Positions 38,644-48,620 of a stretch of 64,000 nucleotides of DNA are shown in pieces. The position numbers were made by a program, and so were the translations under genes. Location of the stretch: the NCBI GenBank assembly GCA_024235735.1, contig JACKLU010000009.1, positions 1 to 64,000 on the forward strand, read 5' to 3'. Positions within the stretch are counted from its first letter, which is position 1, and each line of letters opens with the position of its first letter. Origin of the DNA: Burkholderiales bacterium. Lineage in GTDB: Bacteria > Pseudomonadota > Gammaproteobacteria > Burkholderiales > Nitrosomonadaceae. Below the pieces are notes generated by a model. That model saw only the letters and a list, made by a program, of their open reading frames with translations. It was not told the DNA's origin and made no database searches.

Positions 38644-39714
38644 GTGAATGATCATTATCCAGACCGTACGCATACGACAGATTCCATAACATCGCTTTCT
38701 TATCGTGAAGCCGGTGTTGATATTGATGCCGGCGATCGCTTTGTTCAAAATATCAAACCTTTTGCTAGACGAACATTGCGGCCGGAAGTGCTGACTGGTA
38801 TCGGCGGATTCGGTGCGTTGTTTGAAATTTCTAAAAACTACCGTAATCCGGTGCTGGTTTCCGGGACGGATGGGGTGGGTACCAAACTGAAGCTTGCGTT
38901 CCAGTTAAACAGGCATGAAAGTATCGGCGTTGATCTGGTTGCCATGAGCGTTAACGATATTCTGGTGCTTGGTGCGGAGCCATTGTTTTTTCTCGACTAC
39001 TTTGCCTGCGGCAAGCTCGATGTCGATGTTGCAACGGTGGTTGTCAGCGGCATAGCCGCCGGTTGTGAACAGGCGGGCTGCGCACTGATTGGCGGTGAAA
39101 CCGCGGAAATGCCGGGTATGTATCCGTTCGGTGAATATGATTTGGCCGGATTTGCGGTTGGTGTCGTCGAGAAAACGCAGATTATTGATGGCGCGAAGAT
39201 TGCGCCGGGTGATGCCATTATCGGCTTGGCGTCAAGCGGCGCGCATTCCAACGGTTATTCGCTGATTCGAAGCATCATCGGTAGTCATTCTGTCGATCTG
39301 GATCAGGATTTTCATGGTAAACCGCTGAGCGATGCCTTGATGGCGCCGACGCGGATCTACGTCAAACCTTTGCTGGACTTGTTGAAACAGCTTCCGGTCA
39401 AGGGTATGGCGCATATTACCGGTGGTGGGTTGATTGAAAATCTGCCGCGTATTTTGCCCGCGTATACCCGTGCCGTGTTGCATAAAGACGCTTGGATCAT
39501 GCCGCCGCTTTTCAGTTGGCTGCAACAGCTGGGCAATGTGAGCGACGCCGAAATGTTGCGCGTTTTTAACTGCGGCATCGGTATGGCCATCGTTATATCT
39601 GCTGATCAGGCGGATGCCGCCATGCAGCATTTGCATGCATCGGGCGAAACGGTCTGGCGTATTGGAAAAATAACCGAGCGTGCAGCCGATCAATCCGCAA
39701 TCGCTATAAAATAA
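38644..39714 (+). CDS. purM: Phosphoribosylformylglycinamidine cyclo-ligase (AIR synthetase)
   Basis: A 356-residue purine-pathway enzyme converting FGAM to AIR with ATP. Clear family segments: [16 protein letters not shown] at the N-terminus, [61 protein letters not shown] and [13 protein letters not shown]. The only suitable start is GTG 38644. It leads a four-gene run with purN next (34 bp). Confidence 0.97.
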   Translation: MNDHYPDRTHTTDSITSLSYREAGVDIDAGDRFVQNIKPFARRTLRPEVLTGIGGFGALFEISKNYRNPVLVSGTDGVGTKLKLAFQLNRHESIGVDLVAMSVNDILVLGAEPLFFLDYFACGKLDVDVATVVVSGIAAGCEQAGCALIGGETAEMPGMYPFGEYDLAGFAVGVVEKTQIIDGAKIAPGDAIIGLASSGAHSNGYSLIRSIIGSHSVDLDQDFHGKPLSDALMAPTRIYVKPLLDLLKQLPVKGMAHITGGGLIENLPRILPAYTRAVLHKDAWIMPPLFSWLQQLGNVSDAEMLRVFNCGIGMAIVISADQADAAMQHLHASGETVWRIGKITERAADQSAIAIK

Positions 39715-39748
39715 ACCTATTTATAAGCGATTCTGGTAACAGTATTGG

Positions 39749-40387
39749 ATGGAAACGCTCGTTATTTTGATATCCGGTCGTGGCAGTAACATGCAGGCAT
39801 TACTGGAAGCCGGCCTGCCGATTAATCGTGTTGTGGTGATCAGCAACGATCCTGATGCTGAAGGATTGAAAATAGCCGCATCTTTAGGTGCTCTTGTTGC
39901 ATGTATTGATCACCGTAATTTCCAGAGTAGGGAAGCGTTTGACGCCGCGCTGGCCGACGAAATCGATCGTCATCAACCGGATCTGATCGCGCTCGCCGGC
40001 TTTATGCGTATTCTTACCGACGGTTTTGTGCTGCGTTATCAAGGCCGGCTGCTCAATATTCATCCATCGTTGTTGCCGGCCTATCCTGGTTTGCAGACGC
40101 ACCGGCGCGCACTGCAGGATGGTGTTAAAATTCATGGCTGTACAGTGCATTTTGTAACAGCAGCGGTTGATCATGGGCCTATCGTGATTCAGGCGGCTGT
40201 ACCCGTTATGCCTGATGATACACCTCAGATACTGGCCAGCAGGGTGCTGCAAGCGGAGCATCGTATCTATCCACAGGCTGTGCGCTGGTTTTTTCAGGAA
40301 CGACTCAAACTTTCCGGGCAGATGGTTACTGTGTCCCGTGCAGTGGTTCACGATTCGGTTATTTATTCGCCAGGATTACAAGATTGA
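39749..40387 (+). CDS. purN: Phosphoribosylglycinamide formyltransferase
   Basis: A 212-residue enzyme that formylates GAR using 10-formyl-THF. The N-terminal LISGRGSNMQALL, the formyl-THF motif ALAGFMRIL and the catalytic region LNIHPSLLPAYPGLQTHRRAL with HGCTVHFVTAAVDHGPIV are all present. Its stop overlaps the TTG start of the next gene by 4 bases. Confidence 0.97.
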   Translation: METLVILISGRGSNMQALLEAGLPINRVVVISNDPDAEGLKIAASLGALVACIDHRNFQSREAFDAALADEIDRHQPDLIALAGFMRILTDGFVLRYQGRLLNIHPSLLPAYPGLQTHRRALQDGVKIHGCTVHFVTAAVDHGPIVIQAAVPVMPDDTPQILASRVLQAEHRIYPQAVRWFFQERLKLSGQMVTVSRAVVHDSVIYSPGLQD

Positions 40388-41184
40388 AAGTGAAATCTAT
40401 CTTCCTGTTTTTCTTTCTTTTGAGTTTCGCTATGCCGGTTTATGCGGATGAAGCGACAAGCCGGTCCGCAATACTGAAATCCGGTAAAATGCCGACGCGT
40501 ATTCATGTGGATTACACGGTCACGACCGGTATTGGCAATGGCGAGTTGAGTGAAATTGTGGATATCAGCCAGGAGATTGATGCGCATACTTTCAATATTT
40601 CGAGTAATGCACAGGCCACCGGCATCTTCAAAGTCATTAAACCCGGTAACATCATACGTAACAGTCGTGGCCTGATAACCGATAAAGGCTTGCAGCCGGA
40701 TTATTATTCCGATCAGCGCGCCAACAAAGAACCCAGTCTGGCGTTATTTGACTGGGAAAAAAAGATCCTGACACTCAGACACGAGGGTAAGGAAACAACA
40801 GAGTCTTTGGCGGCAGATACATTGGATCGATTGAGTTTATCCTATCATTTTATTTTTATGCCACTAACGGAAGTAAAAGACAAAATGCAAACCGGCAAGC
40901 TGTTCAAGATTCATGTGACAGACGGTCGCAGTACGCAGCTGATGCGATTCAAGATCAGCAATGAGAAACTGGATACCCCTGTCGGCAGGTTGGATACACT
41001 TGTATTAACGAAATTATATGATCGGGATGATTCCATGCGGAGAAAAATATGGCTGGCGCCGGACTACCATATGATACCGGTTCGTATTCAGTCGGTTGAA
41101 AAAGACGGACTAGAAGTGGACAAAATGATTGCCGGAATCAATCTCGGCTACGATAAACCCGGCGTAGCCTGCTGCAGACGCTAG
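40384..41184 (+). CDS. DUF3108-family periplasmic protein
   Basis: A 266-residue protein with a signal peptide (KSIFLFFFLLSFAMPVYADE). The body matches DUF3108: IHVDYTVTTGIGNGELSE, SLSYHFIF, RKIWLAPDYHMIPVRIQ. The start is the TTG at 40384, overlapping the purN stop (TTGA). Two cysteines sit at the extreme C-terminus (VACCRR). Genes of this family commonly follow purN in betaproteobacteria. The role is unknown; a lipid or polysaccharide carrier fold has been suggested for relatives. Confidence 0.82.
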   Translation: MKVKSIFLFFFLLSFAMPVYADEATSRSAILKSGKMPTRIHVDYTVTTGIGNGELSEIVDISQEIDAHTFNISSNAQATGIFKVIKPGNIIRNSRGLITDKGLQPDYYSDQRANKEPSLALFDWEKKILTLRHEGKETTESLAADTLDRLSLSYHFIFMPLTEVKDKMQTGKLFKIHVTDGRSTQLMRFKISNEKLDTPVGRLDTLVLTKLYDRDDSMRRKIWLAPDYHMIPVRIQSVEKDGLEVDKMIAGINLGYDKPGVACCRR

Positions 41185-41220
41185 TCATTCACGCTAAAAC
41201 ATAATCTCTATTCATCCTCC

Positions 41221-42483
41221 ATGTCTTTGAATCCTTTATTGTTGGATAAAACGGTTGTTGCCCTGCGGACGATTCTACCGCTTGAATATCCGGCGGATGC
41301 TGTATTGCGGCGGTTTTTTCAGGAGAATCCGAAGCTTGGCGCGAATGATCGCACATTCATTGCGGAAACCGTATTCGAGATTTTGCGACACCGTTTGTTT
41401 CTGGAACATAACATCGATAGCGCGACGCCGCGAGCGTTGTTACTGGCCTATCTGGTTCGATTCAGTGGTGTTAATCTGCGCGAAATTAAGCACTGGGCAA
41501 AAGATTCCGAGATTAAATGGCTGAAAAGCATGAAAGCGGTTGTTATGGAAACGCAACCATTGACTGTACAGGCGGAATTTCCGGACTGGTTGATAGAAAA
41601 ATTAAAACTTTTCATGTCTGACGCTGAAATTCTCAAACTGGGTTTGTCATTACAGAAAAGTGCGCCGCTGGATTTGCGCGTCAATACACTGCTGGAGAAA
41701 CGTGAGCAGGCGCTGGCAGTGCTGACGCAGGAAGGTATTAAGGCTGAAGCCATGGCTTTCTCGCCGTGCGGTATCCGCTTGCGTGATAAATCAGCGATTA
41801 ATCGCCATCCATTGTTTCTGTCGGGAAAGATTGAAGTACAGGATGAAGGCAGTCAATTGCTGGGTTATTTGCTTGCGCCTAAACGGGGGGAAATGGTGGT
41901 TGATTTTTGTGCCGGAGCAGGCGGCAAGACGTTGCTACTGGGCGCACTCATGCATTCCAAGGGACGGTTGTATGCGTTTGATACTTCAGAAAAACGACTG
42001 AATAATCTAAAACCGCGTCTAAAACGTTCCGGTCTGTCTAACGTGCATATTCAGCGCATTGCGAGTGAGAGCGATATCAGACTCAAACGCTTGCAGGGAA
42101 AGATCGATCGCGTGCTCGTCGATGCGCCATGCAGCGGATTGGGTACATTGCGACGCAATCCTGATTTGAAATGGCGTCAGTCCGGGCGCAGTATTGAAGA
42201 ACTGAAGGTCAAGCAGGCTTCGATTCTTTCCGCCGCCGCTGCGCTGGTTAAACCGGGCGGGCGGTTGGTCTACGCGACATGTAGTTTTTTGCCCGAAGAG
42301 AATCAGGAAATCATCGCCGGTTTTATCGAAAAAAACCCTGGATTCGAGTTATTAAATTGTGCCGAGTTATTGGCGGAGCAGAGGATTTCCATTCTGACCG
42401 ACCAGTTTTTGCAATTATCACCTGCCACGCATCAGACTGATGGTTTTTTTGCCGCTGCGTTAATGCGCAAGAACGAATCTTAA
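41221..42483 (+). CDS. RsmB/NOP-family 23S/16S rRNA-type cytosine methyltransferase
   Basis: A 420-residue SAM-dependent RNA m5C methyltransferase-like protein. The N-terminal ~140 residues are the NusB-like helical region; the Rossmann domain carries DFCAGAGGKTLLLG and VDAPCSGLGTLRRNPDLKWR, with the PCS cysteine, and the second catalytic cysteine is in YATCSFLPEENQE. It is close to RsmB but its exact substrate (16S C967 or other) cannot be fixed from sequence alone. It is co-directional with purM-purN-DUF3108. Confidence 0.9.
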   Translation: MSLNPLLLDKTVVALRTILPLEYPADAVLRRFFQENPKLGANDRTFIAETVFEILRHRLFLEHNIDSATPRALLLAYLVRFSGVNLREIKHWAKDSEIKWLKSMKAVVMETQPLTVQAEFPDWLIEKLKLFMSDAEILKLGLSLQKSAPLDLRVNTLLEKREQALAVLTQEGIKAEAMAFSPCGIRLRDKSAINRHPLFLSGKIEVQDEGSQLLGYLLAPKRGEMVVDFCAGAGGKTLLLGALMHSKGRLYAFDTSEKRLNNLKPRLKRSGLSNVHIQRIASESDIRLKRLQGKIDRVLVDAPCSGLGTLRRNPDLKWRQSGRSIEELKVKQASILSAAAALVKPGGRLVYATCSFLPEENQEIIAGFIEKNPGFELLNCAELLAEQRISILTDQFLQLSPATHQTDGFFAAALMRKNES

Positions 42484-42499
42484 CGGCGTTTCAGAAAAA

Positions 42500-45163
42500 T
42501 CAAGTAACTGAAGTCTTGTTGTTTTCCAGCGAGTGCAGCAGTGCTGGCAGAATAATCAGCACACAGACGAGTGTCAATATAACACCCGCCAGCAGCAACA
42601 ATCCCATGCTTGCCGTACCTTGATGCTGTGAAAAAATCAGGCTGCCGAAACCGGCCATTGTCGTTAAAGCGCTGTAGAAGATGGCGCGGGCTGTGCTGGT
42701 ATGTAGCAGATTTTCGTAAGCTTCGCCGGTACTGCGGCCTCTGTGAACCATATGCACACTGCAATCAATGCCGATGCCAAGGATGAGCGGCAGGGCGATC
42801 ACATTGGCAAAATTAAAGGGTATGCCGAGTAGAACGGTGCTGGCGCCGGTAAACAAAGCTGCCAGCAATAATGGAATTAATACCAGCGCCGTTGATTTAA
42901 CGCTCTTGAGCAGTACCAGAAGTGCGGTAATTACGCCGATCAGCGCCAAAGAGAATGCATGAATAAATGCATTCACAACCGCCTCTCCGGCTTCCAGACT
43001 GATGACCGGCACACCGGTTGCACCCGGCGTTATTTGCTGTACGGCGCGCACAAAGCGAGTCAGGGCATCATTGTCATCAATGTTTTCAGCCGGATAAATT
43101 GCGATGCGAAAAATATGATTATCGCTGAGCCAATGCGTTTTGACGGATTCAGGTATGTTTTTCCTGTCGAAAGGCTCAGCCTGTAAGGCAGTTTGCAGTC
43201 GATGGATAGATTCCGGCAGAAGGTGCAGCAGATCATGCGTTACAGCGGATAACAGTTGTACCTGCATTTCGTGATCTTGAGTTTGGTCAAGCCGTGTCAG
43301 CAGTCTGGACAGCGATGCATGCAGGGCATGCGCCTTATTTATCGCGGCATGTGAGGGCTGCTCATTGACCAGCCGATCCAAAGCCAGTTGCAGTTCCTGC
43401 AAGGCAGTTCGCTGCGCGTTGACATCAATTGCTTTTTGCGCCACTGGCGCAAATGTTATCGGACCGAGCGTCATCGCCATTTCTTCTATGAGCGCCATTT
43501 TTTCGTCCTGATGATCCGGTACCATGTCGAGCAATGTCACCACTTTGTCGACTTCAGGCAAGGCGGCGAGTTGTTGTACAAGCTGTTCGACGTCAGTCTG
43601 GTCGTCTTCCAGCGCGATAATATGCCAAGGCGAATCATCGGCATTTTTCAGCAAGTCACGGAAAGTCTCTACCGATTCGACGCGCGGATCGTTCAGATTG
43701 AGCAAGTTGTAGTCGAAGCGAATGTACGGTAAGGCCAGCAGGGATAGTAAAGCGGCAAAGAGAGTTAGGGTATAGACTGTTCTGCGCGAGTGCCCAGGCC
43801 ATTCCAGCATGCGATGAACGGGTTCTATGATGATGAGTGGTTTGATTGTTCGAATTGGAAAATAACGCTGTAACGCGGGTGCTACGGTCAGTGTTACCAA
43901 TAGACTGATGATCATTCCCGAGCCCGAGATTAAACCAAGTTCGGCTACGCCGTCATACGTTGTCGGCATGAAAGCATAAAACCCGATTGCGGTGGTTATC
44001 GCGCAAACCATTAAAGCGCGACCAATATCGCCGCTGGCCTTCGGTAATGTGTCCGTTACTGGCAAACCGGTTCGGCGGACTTCTTCATGCCGCAATAAGA
44101 AATGGATGGCATAATCCACGCCAAGGCCAATATAAAGCACGGCAAAAGCGATGGATATCAGATTCAGATGGCCGACTGCAAAAGTGGCAAACGCGGCTGT
44201 CAGCAGCAATCCAAGAATAAGGCTGAACAATACGGTCATGATCGCACCAAAGGTACGCAGCGCGATCAGCAACACCGCAATGACCAGTACAAGCGCAAGT
44301 ATGCCGGCATCCTGTGCGCCGCGCATCGCGCTGTGCAGCTCGTCGTAAGCCAGTGCTGCTTCACCGGTAATACGCAGTTTTACGGATGACTCTGTGGTGA
44401 TGCCAAGATTGCCGGCGGCTTCGCGGATAGCGTTCATCGGCTGTTCTGCGGCGAATAATTGAGCGTAATCGAGCTTCGGTCGTGTCAGAATGATTTCCTG
44501 ATAGCGGTCAGCCTGTTGTTCGCCATCGAGTAATATTTGCCATGACAACGCGCGTGGCGTGTTCGCAAGTTGTGCATCCAGCGTCGAACTGACGCCGCTG
44601 AAAACGGCGCCCAGATCCAGATTTCTCCCGCGGATCATTTCATCGGCCGCTTCTGTCAACACAGATGCAAAAGTATCCAAAGCTGGATTTTCCGATAGGC
44701 GCGCGATCAGTGGCTGTGCGGCTGCAAGGCGATCGGTGATTTTTTCAAGCTCGGCAATATCCTTGAAAAGCAGGCCGTTCTGCTCAAAGAAGGCGTCACC
44801 GCTCAGATAGTTAGTTTCATAAAAATGCGCGCCATCATTGTGCAGATATTCACTGAGTTGCTTCGCGGCAGCATGCGCCTGCTCGGGTGTTGGCGCTTCG
44901 ACAACCAGAAGAAACGCGTCTTCAAACTGCGGAAATGCTTCTTTATAACGCTTGTGGTTGACACGGAAGGGTACTTCTTCGGATAACATATCTGTCGTGT
45001 CGGTATGTATGCCCAGATTATTCGAGGTATATACAACGCTGGCGACAGCAATGATGATGCTTAATAAAATGATCCAGATTGCTTTTTCATAGGAGAAAGC
45101 CGCCCAGCGCGCAAAGAAGCGATAGTCTGCGCCATGTGTAGTGTCCACAAAAATTCCTTTCAA
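42500..45163 (-). CDS. hpnN: Hopanoid transporter, RND/MMPL family
   Basis: An 887-residue RND-type permease with two groups of transmembrane helices (one near the N-terminus, then sets around residues 280-440 and 710-880) and two large periplasmic loops. HpnN moves hopanoids to the outer membrane in bacteria that make them. It is last in the hpnH-hpnB-hpnM-hpnN run, convergent with the rRNA methyltransferase gene. Periplasmic and pore segments such as GLGVDYAIHFLLRHEE and GIGIDCSVHMVHRG are typical of this transporter class. Confidence 0.9.
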   Translation of the reverse strand: MKGIFVDTTHGADYRFFARWAAFSYEKAIWIILLSIIIAVASVVYTSNNLGIHTDTTDMLSEEVPFRVNHKRYKEAFPQFEDAFLLVVEAPTPEQAHAAAKQLSEYLHNDGAHFYETNYLSGDAFFEQNGLLFKDIAELEKITDRLAAAQPLIARLSENPALDTFASVLTEAADEMIRGRNLDLGAVFSGVSSTLDAQLANTPRALSWQILLDGEQQADRYQEIILTRPKLDYAQLFAAEQPMNAIREAAGNLGITTESSVKLRITGEAALAYDELHSAMRGAQDAGILALVLVIAVLLIALRTFGAIMTVLFSLILGLLLTAAFATFAVGHLNLISIAFAVLYIGLGVDYAIHFLLRHEEVRRTGLPVTDTLPKASGDIGRALMVCAITTAIGFYAFMPTTYDGVAELGLISGSGMIISLLVTLTVAPALQRYFPIRTIKPLIIIEPVHRMLEWPGHSRRTVYTLTLFAALLSLLALPYIRFDYNLLNLNDPRVESVETFRDLLKNADDSPWHIIALEDDQTDVEQLVQQLAALPEVDKVVTLLDMVPDHQDEKMALIEEMAMTLGPITFAPVAQKAIDVNAQRTALQELQLALDRLVNEQPSHAAINKAHALHASLSRLLTRLDQTQDHEMQVQLLSAVTHDLLHLLPESIHRLQTALQAEPFDRKNIPESVKTHWLSDNHIFRIAIYPAENIDDNDALTRFVRAVQQITPGATGVPVISLEAGEAVVNAFIHAFSLALIGVITALLVLLKSVKSTALVLIPLLLAALFTGASTVLLGIPFNFANVIALPLILGIGIDCSVHMVHRGRSTGEAYENLLHTSTARAIFYSALTTMAGFGSLIFSQHQGTASMGLLLLAGVILTLVCVLIILPALLHSLENNKTSVT

Positions 45164-45220
45164 GCGATAAAAGAGCAGAAACTGAGTATGTAATTTGCTG
45201 TTTGGACTGTATTGAGATGC

Positions 45221-45871
45221 TTATTCGGTGTGTTCTGCTTCGGCTATCTTGACTTGCAGCATGTCGATGAGTGATTGGAATCCATCGCGTTGCATGATTG
45301 ACCGGTATTCGCTGCGTTTTATTGCCAGATCACTGACACCATCAAACAGGATGTTAATGATCATCCATTTTCCATCGGTATGGTGCAGTACATAATCAAA
45401 ATTAACGATATCGCCATTATTTTGTATGAGCTGACTGCGCACCAGTTTTTGTTCGCGCGGCAAATCGCGCTGCTCGATAAAATTGAATTGCTCGCCGTCA
45501 TACTGTTTAAACTGTCCGGCATAGGTCACGATGCTGAGTTGGCGGAATGTTTCAATGATTGAATCGTGCTGTTCCTGATTTAGCGTGTTCCACAGCGTTG
45601 CACCAATAATTGTCTTGATGATCAGATCAATATCATGCGTTCGCTTGACTACGGGGGTCAGAAATTCCACGCGACCGGAGAAGCCCAGTTGCGCGCCATT
45701 ACGCATGGATTGTAATAATGACTGCTGAAGATCATATACTGCTGCGTAAGCACTATCCGGCTCTGGTTCTTGCGCGTTCGCGATTTTAATGACCGAAATG
45801 AATGGCAGAAGAATAATGCTGATCAGAATCAACATCCACGGTAATTGTTTAATGATCTGTTTTGCTTTCAT
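45221..45871 (-). CDS. hpnM: Hopanoid-associated MlaC/Ttg2D-like periplasmic lipid-binding protein
   Basis: A 216-residue protein from ATG 45871, which overlaps the end of hpnB by 23 bases. A signal peptide ends near residue 32. The body matches the toluene-tolerance Ttg2/MlaC family (IIKTIIGATLWNTLNQEQHD, FNFDYVLHHTDGKWMIINI-like: NFDYVLHHTDGKWMIINIL and GVSDLAIKRSEYRSI). It would bind lipid and hand it over in the periplasm alongside HpnN. A longer frame to 45895 is possible but lacks a better ribosome-binding site. Confidence 0.88.
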   Translation of the reverse strand: MKAKQIIKQLPWMLILISIILLPFISVIKIANAQEPEPDSAYAAVYDLQQSLLQSMRNGAQLGFSGRVEFLTPVVKRTHDIDLIIKTIIGATLWNTLNQEQHDSIIETFRQLSIVTYAGQFKQYDGEQFNFIEQRDLPREQKLVRSQLIQNNGDIVNFDYVLHHTDGKWMIINILFDGVSDLAIKRSEYRSIMQRDGFQSLIDMLQVKIAEAEHTE

Positions 45872-46991
45872 AGTGACGATCTTTCCAGCGCGCACGCTCT
45901 CCCCGCCAGTAGCGTATTGCAGACGTCCATGTCATGGCAAGATACAGTGCGCCAGTAAAAGGGAGTGCAAAAGTCCATAAGGGGGAACGGCGGTAATATT
46001 TTAAGGTTGGTTTGTAGGCATAAAACATTGCTGCACAGGCAATCAGACTGATCATATAAGTTTTCGGATCAGGCGGCAATAAGAACGCAAAAGGTGCAAG
46101 CCAGAACATCGAGAGCATGATAACCGTGCACAATAGTAATAAAAACAGTGAGTAATTGAGTTGGGTATAAGCTGTACGCGCAACCATTTCCCAAATTGGT
46201 TCGAGTCCTTGATAACCGCGATGGCTGCGCGCGGCATGACTCAGTCCCAACCAGATATTCTTGCCGGAATGTTTGATGCGCGCGGCCAGCGTGCAATCGT
46301 CAATGAGTGCATCATGCAGACTGCTGAAGGCACTGACAGAGCGCAACGCCTGGGTTTCGACCAGTATGCATCCTCCTGCGGCAGCGGCCATTCGTGAATC
46401 CGGTTTGTTGGTCAGACCAAAGGGATAAAGCAGTTTGAAAAAAAAGATAAATGCGGGCATTAACATGCGTTCAACAAGGGTATCCATCGGTGGCATCGCC
46501 ATTAGCGATACCATTGAACGGTTTTCAGTTAACACCTTATTTTTTAGTGTTGGGATAATGCCTTGTGATAATGTGATATCCGCATCGAGCAGCAGTGTAT
46601 AGGGCGTAGTGACATGTTTCAAACCTTGCTCGAGCGCCCAGAGTTTGCCGCTCCATCCCGTCGGCGGCGTGGTTCCTGCTATCACCTGTGCGCCTTTTAG
46701 GCGGGCAAGTTGTGCGGTTTCATCGGTTGATTGATCATCGATTACGATAACTTGTAAGCCTTCGCCTTGTAGCTTTAAACCGTCGAGTGTGTGTTGAATA
46801 TAAGATGCTTCATTACGTGCCGGAATTAGCACCGTGACGTCGTTTAAATTTTGGTTAAGCTGATGCCCAAAATCGGGTTCAATCTGTTCTCGCGTGCTGA
46901 TCGGTTGCCACGGAAGTAACAGAAGGGACAGCCAGCAGACTGTCCCGAAAGCGCCGCCATACATGACGCTGTATAGTAACAATTCAGCCAT
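45849..46991 (-). CDS. hpnB: Hopene-associated glycosyltransferase
   Basis: A 380-residue membrane glycosyltransferase family 2 protein (HpnB). The GT2 core has VLIPARNEASYIQHTLDGL, VIVIDDQSTDETAQLA (DD), LLLDADITLSQG (DxD) and LIDDCTLAARIKHSGK, with several hydrophobic helices at both ends. It belongs to hopanoid operons, but its sugar donor and product have not been fixed by anything here. Gap to hpnH is 57 bases; overlap with hpnM indicates coupling. Confidence 0.9.
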   Translation of the reverse strand: MAELLLYSVMYGGAFGTVCWLSLLLLPWQPISTREQIEPDFGHQLNQNLNDVTVLIPARNEASYIQHTLDGLKLQGEGLQVIVIDDQSTDETAQLARLKGAQVIAGTTPPTGWSGKLWALEQGLKHVTTPYTLLLDADITLSQGIIPTLKNKVLTENRSMVSLMAMPPMDTLVERMLMPAFIFFFKLLYPFGLTNKPDSRMAAAAGGCILVETQALRSVSAFSSLHDALIDDCTLAARIKHSGKNIWLGLSHAARSHRGYQGLEPIWEMVARTAYTQLNYSLFLLLLCTVIMLSMFWLAPFAFLLPPDPKTYMISLIACAAMFYAYKPTLKYYRRSPLWTFALPFTGALYLAMTWTSAIRYWRGERARWKDRHYESKTDH

Positions 46992-47048
46992 TACATTTTA
47001 TGTGGTCCATGCCGATCATCCAGTGATACCGCAGGGAAGTAAGTTCGA

Positions 47049-48188
47049 TTATTTGTTGGTATTAGAAATGGTAACAGGAATATCAGCGAGTTTATTTGCT
47101 TTTTTGCCTTCATTGACCGCCCATTTTGGTATGGGCTCAGCGACCATTTCTCCCGTTGTTTTGGGGCCTTTCACAGACATCACAAAGGCTTTCCAAGGGT
47201 TATGTAACGTATCTTCCACAGCGGTTGCTTCATAGCCGCAGTGCGCCATGCACTGCGCGCATTTAGGATTGTTGGCGTTGCCGTACTTTTCCCATGGTGT
47301 GGTGTCGAGCAATTCCTGAAAAGTTTTGACGTAACCTTCGTCGGACAGCAGGTAACATGGCTTCTGCCAGCCGAATACATTGCGTGTCGGATTTCCCCAT
47401 GGTGTGCACTTGTAATCCTGATTACCTGCCAGAAAATCCAGATAAAGCGCAGAATGATTGAGCCGCCATTTGCGCTTCAGTTTTTTACCCAATTCAAAAA
47501 TGCCCCGGAATAGCCGTTTGGTATCCGCGCCTTTGATGAAGACATCCTGTCTGGGTGCGTGTTCATAGCTGAACCCCGGTGCGATTGTGACACCCTCCAC
47601 GCCCAATTCGGTTACATAATCCAGAAACTCGGCGACATCCTCTGGTGTTTCTCCTTGAAACAGGGTGCAGTTAACGGTCACGCGAAAGCCTCTATCCAAG
47701 GCTAATTTGATAGCTTCAACCGCGCGCTCAAAAACACCTTCTTGGCATACCGAAGCATCATGGCGCTCTTTCATACCGTCGAGATGCACCGAGAAAGTCA
47801 GATACGGCGAAGGCGAGTAATCACCCATACGCTTCTTGAGCAGCAGCGCGTTTGTGCAAAGATAAACATACTTTTTGCGCTTGATGATTCCTTCAACAAT
47901 GCGCGGCATGTCTTTATGCAGCAGCGGTTCTCCGCCGGGGATTGAAACCATGGGAGCGCCGCATTCATCGACTGCCTGCATGCATTCTTCATATGAAAGG
48001 CGCTTGTCCAGAATTTCTTCGGGATGTGCAATTTTTCCGCAGCCGGCGCATGCCAGATTGCAGCGAAACAACGGCTCCAGCATCAGTACTAAAGGGTATT
48101 TTTTAACACCTTTAATTTTTTGTTTGATCAGATAGCTACCAACGGCAATCTGTTGGCGTAATGGAACTCCCATGGTTAAAACCTCCAA
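47049..48188 (-). CDS. hpnH: Adenosyl-hopene transferase (radical SAM)
   Basis: A 379-residue radical SAM enzyme that attaches adenosine to the hopene side chain, the first step to extended hopanoids. The Fe-S motif is C-x3-C-x2-C in RCNLACAGCGKI. A C-terminal extra cysteine set is seen in YKCTPWGNPTRN, CYLLSDEGYV and CAQCMAHCGYEATA. Length and motifs are those of HpnH. It is the first gene of the operon hpnH-hpnB-hpnM-hpnN. Squalene-hopene cyclase (shc) is not in the window. Confidence 0.95.
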   Translation of the reverse strand: MEVLTMGVPLRQQIAVGSYLIKQKIKGVKKYPLVLMLEPLFRCNLACAGCGKIAHPEEILDKRLSYEECMQAVDECGAPMVSIPGGEPLLHKDMPRIVEGIIKRKKYVYLCTNALLLKKRMGDYSPSPYLTFSVHLDGMKERHDASVCQEGVFERAVEAIKLALDRGFRVTVNCTLFQGETPEDVAEFLDYVTELGVEGVTIAPGFSYEHAPRQDVFIKGADTKRLFRGIFELGKKLKRKWRLNHSALYLDFLAGNQDYKCTPWGNPTRNVFGWQKPCYLLSDEGYVKTFQELLDTTPWEKYGNANNPKCAQCMAHCGYEATAVEDTLHNPWKAFVMSVKGPKTTGEMVAEPIPKWAVNEGKKANKLADIPVTISNTNK

Positions 48189-48620
48189 AATACTTCATTA
48201 AACGACGAATTGATTTTTTTGTTCAGAGTTGATGGCGTGTAGCGAGTTGCAGCCAGAGTCAAAATTATATTCAATTCGTTAAAACTGTTTCGGGTCTGTA
48301 AATGCTGAAAGAGTGACGTAGATTTGATCCATTGCTTTTCTTGTTGTGCTTGTGGATTTATTGTGAAGGCAATGGATCTTGTTTTTTTGCGGTTTCAGTC
48401 AGCAATATAATTCATTATACAGTTTATTGACAGTGGTGATATTGATCGGTACCGGATCTCTTTTTCGTTTTGTATGAAAACAACAGTGTTCGTATTTTTG
48501 AAAAAATATGCGGTATGTTTGGCAATATCAGCTGTCTCGGCTTCTGTTGCACGCCAGGAGACACCAAAAGAAATAATCAGGACTCCTGGCTGAATAAGGT
48601 GTTGTACTGATTGGGAATTT
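48189..48620. other. Intergenic stretch upstream of hpnH
   Basis: About 430 bases without a supported gene. An imperfect hairpin, GCCAGGAG ... CTCCTGGC (48553-48590), could serve as the 3' end of the lipoprotein transcript. The minus-strand frame here has no family features. Confidence 0.4.
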
